A DNA stretch of 7,182 bases from Thermoleophilia bacterium (GTDB lineage: Bacteria; Actinomycetota; Thermoleophilia; Gaiellales; SKUG01). Below, one piece after another: positions 1 to 4,620 of the stretch. A model generated the notes under the pieces. The model made no database searches. It was not told the origin of the DNA and saw only the letters and a list, made by a program, of their open reading frames with translations. The stretch covers positions 1 to 7,182 of the forward strand of contig JAOPYU010000221.1 in the NCBI GenBank assembly GCA_025964455.1, written 5' to 3'. Position numbers and translations under genes: made by a program. Within the stretch, counting starts at the first letter, position 1; each line of letters starts with the position of its first letter.

Positions 1-1
1 A

Positions 2-220
2 CTGACGATCACCACCAACGAGACCGAGGCGGAACTCGTCTGTGGGCTCCTGCGCGCCTCCGACATCGTGTGCATGCATCGGATCACCGACATCGCATTC
101 GGTTCCGGTGGCGAGCTCGCGAGCTCCGGGCTCGGGCCGCGCGAGGTGCTCGTGCGCCCACATGACCTGACGCGCGCGCAGGCCGTGGTCGCCGAGGCGA
201 TCGAGGGAGCCGCGGAATGA
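2..220 (+). CDS. DUF2007-type small protein (3' part, 5' end outside window)
   Basis: An open frame enters from the left edge and ends at TGA 218-220, leaving 72 residues. It opens with the pattern E-x-E-A-E-L-V-C-G-L-L-R-A-S-D-I, in which a helix carries acidic and small residues before a short strand. It closes with G-P-R-E-V-L-V-R-P-H-D-L-T-R-A-Q-A-V-V-A-E-A. This layout of helix, strand, 'VLV-P--DL-RA--V' strand and helix is the usual signature of DUF2007, a family called putative prokaryotic signal-transducing proteins whose biochemical role is unknown. Family members are commonly about 70-100 residues, so little is likely missing; the first in-window codon is CTG and the real start lies upstream. 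Two cysteines (fragment residues 14 and 24) and a His (26) are present, but I cannot tell whether they bind metal. The stop overlaps the next gene's ATG (ATGA), so the two are probably co-translated. The family call is by eye. Confidence 0.75.
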   Translation: MTITTNETEAELVCGLLRASDIVCMHRITDIAFGSGGELASSGLGPREVLVRPHDLTRAQAVVAEAIEGAAE

Positions 221-1728
221 CCGCTGCTCCTGCGGTGCCCGCGGTCCGTGTTCCCGAGCGCGTCGGCGACGAGCTCGCGCGGCTGATCCGGTCCCGCTTC
301 GCCCTCGTGTACGTCGACTCGAGCGAAGAGGCCCGTGCCGAAGGGCTCATCCGCGGCGCGACGCACGCGTGCGGACGCACGCTCTGGACCTGGTCGATCT
401 CCGACGGTCTCGTCGAGGGTCCGAGCGGCACACCGGATCCCGCGACCAGCGACCCGGAACAGGCACTGCGCCGCATCGCAGATTCGAGCGACCACGACGT
501 GTACGTGATGCGCGACCTCGCGCGGCACGTGGAGCAGCACCCCGCCACCGAACGGCTCCTGCGCGACATCGCCCGCGACACCGAGGCGACGATCGTGTTG
601 CTGGGCCCGCACGGCCCGATTCCGGCCGCGCTCCAGACGAGCGCCGCCCTCGTCGACCTGCCACGACCGGATCATGCGCTCATCGAGGCGCACGTGCGAT
701 CACACGTCGCTCGAGCCGGACGCCAGCACGGGGTCCGACAGACGCTCGACGACGCCGGCATGGCCGTGCTGGCGGGATCGCTGCGCGGCCTGACGCTCGA
801 GCAGGTCGATCAGGTCCTGCTCCACATCCTCCACGACGACGGCATCCTCGACGCCGCCGACCTCGAACGGGCACTGCACGAGAAGGGCCGCCTCCTGGCG
901 AGCACCGGCGTGCTCGCCCTGGAATCGCCCGTGCACGGGCTCGAGTGGGTCGCGGGCTTCCCCAACCTCAAGCAGTGGATCGCCCAGCGCGGCGCGGCGT
1001 TCGGTCCCGGCGCCGCGCAGTTCGGCCTGCCCGCCCCCCGTGGCCTGCTCCTGACCGGAGTGCCCGGCTGCGGCAAGAGCTTCGTGGCCAAGGCGATCGC
1101 GCGCACCTGGAACATGCCGCTGCTGCGCCTGGACGCCGGCTCGCTCTACGACTCCTTCGTCGGAGCCAGCGAGCGCAACCTGCGCGAGGCGCTCGCGACC
1201 GCCGGCGCCCTTGCGCCGAGCATCCTCTGGATCGACGAGATCGAGAAGGGGTTCGGCAGCACCGGGCCGAGCGAATCGGACGGCGGCCTCGGCTACCGGC
1301 TGCTCGGCACGCTCGCCACGTGGATGCAGGAGCGCCCGCACCCGGTCTTCCTGCTCGCCACCAGCAACGACATCACGAAGCTGCCGCCCGAGCTGACACG
1401 CCAGGGCAGGTTCGACGAGACGTTCTTCGTCGACCTGCCGGACGAGCTCTCGCGGGAGCACCTGTTCCGACTCCAGCTCGCCCGCGCCGGTCGCGATCAC
1501 GCCCGCTTCGACTGTCCATCGCTCGCCGCCGCATCGGACGGGTTCTCCGGCTCCGAGGTCGAGCAGTCGATCACCAACGCGCTCTACGCGGCCTTCGCCG
1601 CCGGACGCGACGTGGTGACCGAGGACATCGCACGCGAACTCGCCGCCACGCGACCACTCAGCGTCGTGAGCCCCGAGGTGGTCGACCGGATCCGCCGCTG
1701 GGGCGCCTCGCACGCTCGCCCCGCCTGA
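217..1728 (+). CDS. Ycf46-like AAA+ ATPase
   Basis: A cytosolic AAA+ ATPase of 503 residues with one catalytic module. Residues about 1-225 form a non-catalytic N-terminal region, including the typical 'RFALVYVDSSEEAR' start. A linker (about 225-265) ends in 'FPNLKQWIAQRGAAF', as in Ycf46-type proteins. The ATPase core shows Walker A GVPGCGKS (281-288, K287), Walker B ILWIDE (336-341, D340/E341), sensor 1 ATSND (N384), an arginine-finger segment R395/R398 in TRQGRFDE, and a sensor-2-like GSE (445-447) in the C-terminal lid. All catalytic motifs look intact. Length matches the family. The start ATG 217 overlaps the upstream stop and has GAGGGAG at 203-209, seven bases before it. Ycf46 proteins were named from plastid and cyanobacterial genomes and resemble FtsH-type AAA domains without a protease; I see no zinc-protease HEXXH motif. 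The substrate is unknown. Pairing with a DUF2007 protein and two hydrophobic proteins suggests a remodelling role, which is inference. Confidence 0.9.
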   Translation: MTAAPAVPAVRVPERVGDELARLIRSRFALVYVDSSEEARAEGLIRGATHACGRTLWTWSISDGLVEGPSGTPDPATSDPEQALRRIADSSDHDVYVMRDLARHVEQHPATERLLRDIARDTEATIVLLGPHGPIPAALQTSAALVDLPRPDHALIEAHVRSHVARAGRQHGVRQTLDDAGMAVLAGSLRGLTLEQVDQVLLHILHDDGILDAADLERALHEKGRLLASTGVLALESPVHGLEWVAGFPNLKQWIAQRGAAFGPGAAQFGLPAPRGLLLTGVPGCGKSFVAKAIARTWNMPLLRLDAGSLYDSFVGASERNLREALATAGALAPSILWIDEIEKGFGSTGPSESDGGLGYRLLGTLATWMQERPHPVFLLATSNDITKLPPELTRQGRFDETFFVDLPDELSREHLFRLQLARAGRDHARFDCPSLAAASDGFSGSEVEQSITNALYAAFAAGRDVVTEDIARELAATRPLSVVSPEVVDRIRRWGASHARPA

Positions 1729-1733
1729 GCCTC

Positions 1734-1750
1734 CGTGCAACAGCTGCACG
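1734..1750 (+). other. Small hairpin just after the ATPase stop
   Basis: CGTGCA (1734-1739) and TGCACG (1745-1750) form a 6-bp stem with a 5-base loop, starting six bases after the stop codon of the ATPase gene. No T-run follows, so it is a poor intrinsic terminator. It may protect the 3' end of the mRNA or mean nothing in this GC-rich setting. Confidence 0.3.
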
Positions 1751-1762
1751 CGTCCTGCCGAT

Positions 1763-1772
1763 CTACCGGTAG
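1763..1772. promoter_or_regulatory. 10-bp perfect palindrome CTACCGGTAG
   Basis: CTACCGGTAG is a perfect palindrome in the short gap between the ATPase gene and the first hydrophobic-protein gene. It is less GC-pure than its surroundings. A dimeric regulator could bind it, but one copy only is seen and a 10-bp palindrome can arise by chance. Confidence 0.2.
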
Positions 1773-1776
1773 GGAC

Positions 1777-1804
1777 GTCGCTGCGTGGGACCGCAGTGAC
1801 CTTT
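1777..1804 (+). terminator. Possible weak terminator or leader hairpin
   Basis: GTCGCTGCG (1777-1785) pairs with CGCAGTGAC (1792-1800) over nine positions, one of them a G-T wobble, with a 6-base loop. It is followed only by CTTT, so it may be a weak terminator for the ATPase operon or a leader structure for the following gene. It lies directly before an in-frame TTG (1803) and helps argue that translation of the next gene starts later, at ATG 1830. Confidence 0.4.
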
Positions 1805-1829
1805 GGGACATTCGAGGTTGGGAACCCCG

Positions 1830-2870
1830 ATGACTGGTGCTGTTGGAGGACCGGCTGCGGCCGCGCTCGCCGCTGCCATGACGCCTGCCGTCACGCCTGC
1901 TGCCGCCGTGGTGGCAGACAACGCAGCGAACGTGGCGCCGGTCGTGGTGGCAGCCGCGAAGAGTGGCATGAGCGGCACGGGCTGGTTCGGCCTGAGCGCC
2001 GGCGCCGCCGGCATCGCGATCACGCTGCTCGATGCGTGGAAGGACTCGGTCGGTTCGCAGAAGGGCATCACGGCCGGATCGGTCGTCAACCCCGCGACCG
2101 TCGCCATTGGCGGCGGCGCGGTGCTGCTGACGATCGGCGAGAAGACCGGCGCCACCAGCGCCATCATGCGCAACGGCCTGCGCAGCGCCGGCATCGCGCT
2201 CGTGCTCGGCGGGCTCGCCGGAGCGATCGCAGGTGCGATGAAGACGTTCGGCAACCCGCTCGAGGCTGACACGGAGGCCGGCTCCTCGAGCCAGTCGCAG
2301 GCACCGGTGCGCTTCGGCGCGGCGCTCCCGCCCGCCCCGCAGAACCTCGAGGGCGTGGAGGTCGCATCTGCTGACGTCATCGGCGAAGGCCGCAAGCTCG
2401 CACGCGTGCCGGTCTACGTTGACCCCGCCACCGCCCGCCAGCTGCCCGTCGGCATCACGCTCGGCGAAGCCATCGGCCAGGCCCGTGCCGCCACGCAGGC
2501 GGACGAGCTGGATCGCTCCCACGCCGTCATCCAGACCGTGGACGGCGCCTACTGGATCATGCGCCTGTCGGGCCAGCTCGACCAGGTCGACGGCCGCAAC
2601 TTCGCCGAGGGCACCAAGTACGACGACCGCTACGACCCGCAAATCGGTCGCCGACAGCAGGCCGTGCAGGCGATCGCGGGTGTCGAGAGCCACTACGTCT
2701 TCCCGCAGTCGACGGAGGCGACGGCCCCGGTGCAGTACACCGGTGACATCCCGTGGGTGACACCGGAGCTGCCCAAGGCCACCACCAAGCCGGTCACGCC
2801 AGCTGCGCCGACCACCCCCGCGACGCCGGCGACCCCGGCAGCTGCGACGACCACCACCCCCGGGAGCTGA
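1830..2870 (+). CDS. Uncharacterised Gly/Ala-rich hydrophobic protein with Thr/Pro-rich tail
   Basis: I do not recognise this 346-residue protein. The N-terminal half is very rich in Ala and Gly, with hydrophobic stretches near residues 53-70, 89-102 and 117-137 that could be membrane-embedded or self-packing helices. A Ser/Gln/Pro linker (about 148-172) leads to a soluble-looking domain (about 175-312) with motifs such as 'RVPVYVDPATA', 'AVIQTVDGAYWIMRL' and 'ESHYVFPQ'. The tail (about 312-346) is a Thr/Pro/Ala low-complexity run like an extended spacer. There is no cleavable signal peptide with a clear charged n-region. The frame is open back to TTG 1803, but ATG 1830 is preferred: GAGG lies at 1814-1817, twelve bases upstream, and a hairpin abuts the TTG. 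The spacing is long, so the start is not certain. The next gene follows after five bases, implying an operon of two. Function is unknown; a structural or membrane-associated role is only a guess. Confidence 0.8.
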   Translation: MTGAVGGPAAAALAAAMTPAVTPAAAVVADNAANVAPVVVAAAKSGMSGTGWFGLSAGAAGIAITLLDAWKDSVGSQKGITAGSVVNPATVAIGGGAVLLTIGEKTGATSAIMRNGLRSAGIALVLGGLAGAIAGAMKTFGNPLEADTEAGSSSQSQAPVRFGAALPPAPQNLEGVEVASADVIGEGRKLARVPVYVDPATARQLPVGITLGEAIGQARAATQADELDRSHAVIQTVDGAYWIMRLSGQLDQVDGRNFAEGTKYDDRYDPQIGRRQQAVQAIAGVESHYVFPQSTEATAPVQYTGDIPWVTPELPKATTKPVTPAAPTTPATPATPAAATTTTPGS

Positions 2871-2875
2871 CCACC

Positions 2876-3280
2876 ATGAACTTCGCCATCACCGCACCCA
2901 GGCTCGTGCAGGTCGGCCTCGGCGGCGCCGCCCTCTACGGCGGATACCGGGTCGCCTCCACGATGATCCGCTCCGCCTATCGCGAGGACCTGCTCGGGGA
3001 TCCGACGCGCGTCGTCGAGATCGACGGGAAGACGATGATCTACCAGACCCGCGAGGCGCAGGGCGGCAAGCTCACGAACTTCACGATGGGTGCCGGCGCG
3101 GCCGCGGCGTTCGCGGGCGGCGCGCTGCTGCTTGGCAACGCCCCGGCAGCAGCGGGTCTCAAGTCGATGCTCCGTACGGGCGGTGGGGCAGCCCTGTTCG
3201 CGCTGGGGCTCGGCGCGATCGCCGGCGCGACCGCGATGTCGGCGCAGTACTCCGGGGCCGATTTCGAGCCGGTGCGCTAG
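2876..3280 (+). CDS. Uncharacterised small hydrophobic Gly/Ala-rich protein
   Basis: A 134-residue protein with no family I can name. Residues about 8-28 form a Gly-rich hydrophobic segment. A short polar part (32-68, 'SAYREDLLGDPTRVVEIDGKT') looks soluble. Two further hydrophobic segments lie at about 70-87 and 102-121, the last reading 'GGGAALFALGLGAIAGATAM', with closely spaced small residues suited to helix packing. Two or three membrane helices are plausible. ATG 2876 has GGGAG at 2862-2866, nine bases upstream and inside the end of the preceding gene, whose stop is five bases away, so the two are very likely co-transcribed. The C-terminal hydrophobic pair resembles residues 89-137 of the upstream protein in order and composition, which could reflect duplication or just similar amino-acid bias. 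The stop at 3278-3280 is followed by the tRNA promoter region. Confidence 0.8.
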   Translation: MNFAITAPRLVQVGLGGAALYGGYRVASTMIRSAYREDLLGDPTRVVEIDGKTMIYQTREAQGGKLTNFTMGAGAAAAFAGGALLLGNAPAAAGLKSMLRTGGGAALFALGLGAIAGATAMSAQYSGADFEPVR

Positions 3281-3292
3281 GCACCACCATCT

Positions 3293-3308
3293 CGGCGCCG
3301 CGGCGCCG
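3293..3308. promoter_or_regulatory. 16-bp perfect palindrome upstream of the tRNA -10 box
   Basis: CGGCGCCGCGGCGCCG reads the same on both strands. It ends five bases before a putative -10 box (3314-3319) and so sits where the -35 region would be. It could be an operator, a hairpin in readthrough transcripts of the upstream genes, or a product of G/C-only composition. Confidence 0.35.
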
Positions 3309-3313
3309 GTCGC

Positions 3314-3319
3314 TATGCT
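3314..3319 (+). promoter_or_regulatory. Putative -10 box TATGCT for the tRNA gene
   Basis: TATGCT is the only AT-rich hexamer between the end of the hydrophobic gene and the tRNA, and fits a sigma-70-type -10 box. Transcription would start near 3326, giving a leader of about 30 nt that contains the terminator-like hairpin. No good TTGACA-like -35 is visible at about 3291-3297. Confidence 0.4.
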
Positions 3320-3323
3320 TGCA

Positions 3324-3356
3324 ACGGGCGTCCGTGTCGCACGGGCGCCCGTTTTT
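3324..3356 (+). terminator. Strong intrinsic-terminator hairpin abutting the tRNA
   Basis: ACGGGCGTCCGTG (3324-3336) pairs with CACGGGCGCCCGT (3340-3352) over 13 positions with a single T-G wobble and a 3-base loop TCG. A run of five T's (3352-3356) follows at once. This is textbook intrinsic-terminator form. It could end the upstream operon, yet the T-run touches the first base of the tRNA (3357), so there is no space for a separate tRNA promoter downstream of it. Confidence 0.75.
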
Positions 3357-3430
3357 CCGCGCGTAGCTCAGCTGGATAGAGCAGTCGGTTTCTACCCGAC
3401 CGGTCGGGGGTTCGAATCCCTCCGCGCGGA
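3357..3430 (+). tRNA. tRNA-Arg (anticodon TCT)
   Basis: A complete cloverleaf can be folded by hand. The acceptor stem is CCGCGCG (3357-3363) with CGCGCGG (3423-3429), seven perfect pairs. The D-arm is GCTC/GAGC (3366-3369, 3379-3382) with GG at 3374-3375 in the loop. The anticodon stem is GTCGG/CCGAC (3384-3388, 3396-3400) with loop TTTCTAC, placing anticodon TCT at 3391-3393. The variable loop has five bases, and the T-arm is GGGGG/CCCTC around TTCGAAT (3411-3417). The discriminator is A3430. No CCA is encoded, so it must be added after transcription. The tRNA reads AGA, and by wobble AGG, codons that should be rare in genes this GC-rich. A20, C35 and U36 agree with known arginine identity positions. 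Confidence 0.97.
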
Positions 3431-3452
3431 CCTCTCGAGCCCGCCGGCGCGG

Positions 3453-3469
3453 CGGCCATCCCGTGGCCG
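3453..3469. repeat. 17-nt imperfect palindrome, copy 1
   Basis: CGGCCATCCCGTGGCCG has 6-bp arms CGGCCA/TGGCCG and a 5-base centre. It differs at only two central positions from the element at 3529-3545. It lies 23 bases after the tRNA and could help end that transcript, but only TT follows. Confidence 0.45.
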
Positions 3470-3513
3470 TTCCTGCAACGTCCGGCCCGACCCGCGCGAA
3501 GTACCGGTGCAGC

Positions 3514-3552
3514 TCCCCGAGCGGGAAACGGCCACCACGTGGCCGCCGGGGA
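3514..3552 (+). promoter_or_regulatory. Predicted nested hairpin in leader, including palindrome copy 2
   Basis: The core CGGCCACCACGTGGCCG (3529-3545) forms a 7-bp stem with a CAC loop. Outside it TCCCCG (3514-3519) can pair with CGGGGA (3547-3552), enclosing an A-rich asymmetric internal loop (3520-3528). It does not match a riboswitch class I know. The pairing was read by eye; GC-rich sequence folds easily, so a structured leader is only a possibility. Confidence 0.35.
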
Positions 3553-3558
3553 CGCCGT

Positions 3559-3590
3559 CGCTTCCGACCACACGCAGGTGTATCGAAGCG
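3559..3590 (+). promoter_or_regulatory. Predicted hairpin just upstream of the ribosome binding region
   Basis: CGCTT (3559-3563) pairs with AAGCG (3586-3590). CGA (3565-3567) continues with TCG (3583-3585) past a bulged C, and ACAC/GTGT (3570-3573, 3578-3581) closes a GCAG tetraloop. The hairpin ends four bases before GGAGGA (3595-3600), so it could influence ribosome access. Confidence 0.3.
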
Positions 3591-3607
3591 GCGCGGAGGA
3601 ACCCATA

Positions 3608-3625
3608 GTGGACGAGGTGCGTTGA
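3608..3625 (+). CDS. Possible 5-codon leader minigene (GTG start)
   Basis: GGAGGA (3595-3600), the best Shine-Dalgarno sequence of this gap, lies seven bases before GTG 3608. That frame encodes only M-D-E-V-R before TGA 3623-3625, which overlaps the ATG of the next gene by one base (TGATG). The arrangement could couple translation to the following gene. Alternatively the GGAGGA is unused, or CATAGT (3604-3609) is a -10 box. Weakly supported. Confidence 0.25.
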   Translation: MDEVR

Positions 3626-4146
3626 TGCAGGTGCGATCCGTGAGCTGGCCGACCCGTGGCGACCGAGCGACGTTCCAGCGTCGTCGATTCGCCATGCTCG
3701 GCGCCGGGAGCGCCGTGCTCGCCCTGGCCCTGGGCGCCGCATGGCTCGCCAACCCCGAGCTGCTCCGCCCGCTGCTGCCGCTCGCCGCATCGGCCATGCT
3801 GCTGCTGTTCATGTGGACCCACGCCGCCGCGCGCACGATGGCGCGGCGAGCCGAGCTGGAGCAGTCCTTCGCGGGCCTCGCCGTCGTGCACCTGGGCGAG
3901 CGCTACCAGGTCGCCGACGAGCGCTGCCTGCTCGGCGAGTTCACCACCCGGCGCCACGCCGCCCGAGCCGCGATCGACCGTGGCGACTGGGCGCTGATCG
4001 TCCAGGCGTGGGATCGGTACTACCTGCTCGCGGCCACCCCGGCAGCGCGCCTGACGCGCGATGCAGCCGCACCCGCGCCGGTGTCGTTCCGCTCGCGCGC
4101 AGTCGCCGACGTCGTCCCGGCGATCCGCGACGCGGCCATCGCCTAG
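3625..4146 (+). CDS. Uncharacterised two-helix membrane protein with cytosolic tail
   Basis: A 173-residue protein I cannot assign to a family. An Arg-rich N-terminus (residues 10-22) precedes helix 1 (about 22-42, 'FAMLGAGSAVLALALGAAWLA'), a short turn (NPELLRP) and helix 2 (about 47-65). By the positive-inside rule both ends should be cytosolic. The remaining 105 residues look folded: a helix 'RRAELEQSFAGL' leads to 'AVVHLGERYQVADERCLLGEFTTRRHAARAAIDRGDWALIVQAWDRYYLLAATP', with alternating strands and helices. A single Cys (101) is present. The frame is open back to GTG 3463, but that extension is Arg/Pro-rich and reads through the palindromes. ATG 3625 has GAGG at 3614-3617, seven bases upstream, so I use it. 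It converges on the response-regulator gene 12 bases away, with no clear terminator between them. Function is unknown. Confidence 0.8.
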   Translation: MQVRSVSWPTRGDRATFQRRRFAMLGAGSAVLALALGAAWLANPELLRPLLPLAASAMLLLFMWTHAAARTMARRAELEQSFAGLAVVHLGERYQVADERCLLGEFTTRRHAARAAIDRGDWALIVQAWDRYYLLAATPAARLTRDAAAPAPVSFRSRAVADVVPAIRDAAIA

Positions 4147-4158
4147 CTCGAGAGCCTG

Positions 4159-4620
4159 CTACTCGGGCGTCACCTGCAGGTCGCGCACGACCCGCAGTCG
4201 CTCGGCGCGCACCGTCTCGGCATCGCCGCTCGCGGCCGCGTCGAGGCACTCCTCGATCGACGGAGCCAGCGTGCGGGGGTTGAACGGCTTGGTGATGTAC
4301 TGCAGGGCGCCGGTGTTGAGACCCCGCTCGTGGTCGCGCAGGTCGGCCCGTGCGGTCAGGAAGATGATCGGGATGCCGCTCATGTCGTCGTCGTTGAGGA
4401 GTTCCTCCGCGACTTCCCAGCCATCCTTGTAGGGCATCATCACGTCGAGCAGGATGATGTCCGGGTGCTGGGCACGCGCGACCTCGAGCGTCTGGCGCCC
4501 GTCGGAGGCCTCGATGACCTGGAACCCCTCCGCCTCGAGGTTGACGCGCACGAGCAGGCGGATTGGCGTCTCGTCGTCAGCGACCAGCACCGTGGTGGTC
4601 GTTCGATCCCGCTGGCTCAT
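4159..4620 (-). CDS. CheY-like single-domain response regulator
   Basis: A cytosolic receiver-only protein of 153 residues. The acidic pocket is D15/D16 in 'VLVADDE', the phospho-acceptor is D59 in 'DIILLDVMMPYKDGWE', the switch Thr is T89 in 'IIFLTARAD', and the conserved Lys is K111 in 'YITKPFNP'. All residues required for phosphorylation are present. After the receiver (about 10-130) only a 20-25 residue tail follows, with no DNA-binding or enzymatic output domain, so it probably acts by protein contact or as a phosphorelay intermediate. Its ATG (4620-4618) overlaps the TGA of the upstream kinase by four bases, so the pair is translationally coupled. The usual expectation is that the kinase phosphorylates D59, but the kinase H-box lacks its His, so the phosphate donor is unclear. 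Confidence 0.93.
   Translation of the reverse strand: MSQRDRTTTTVLVADDETPIRLLVRVNLEAEGFQVIEASDGRQTLEVARAQHPDIILLDVMMPYKDGWEVAEELLNDDDMSGIPIIFLTARADLRDHERGLNTGALQYITKPFNPRTLAPSIEECLDAAASGDAETVRAERLRVVRDLQVTPE

Noticed and set aside
700..1749. 349-residue minus-strand open frame opposite the ATPase
   Set aside because: It lies antisense to an ATPase with all motifs intact, has biased low-quality composition and no domain; such shadows are common in GC-rich DNA.
1803..1829. TTG 1803 as start of the first hydrophobic gene
   Set aside because: A hairpin ends three bases before it and there is no ribosome site; ATG 1830 downstream is more likely, though its GAGG is somewhat distant.
1584..2693. 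369-residue minus-strand open frame across the ATPase end and hydrophobic gene
   Set aside because: It is antisense to two supported genes, crosses their gap, is full of Arg/Ala/Gly/Asp, and shows no recognisable motif.
3453..3472. Hairpin after the tRNA as its terminator
   Set aside because: The stem is short and only TT follows; listed as a repeat copy instead.
3463..3624. GTG 3463 as start of the two-helix membrane protein
   Set aside because: The extra 54 residues are Arg/Pro/Gly-rich, overlap the palindromes and lack a ribosome site; ATG 3625 has GAGG at good spacing.
4171..4180. ACCTGCAGGT palindrome near the end of the response-regulator gene
   Set aside because: It is inside coding sequence, where codons explain it, and it is too short to stand out.
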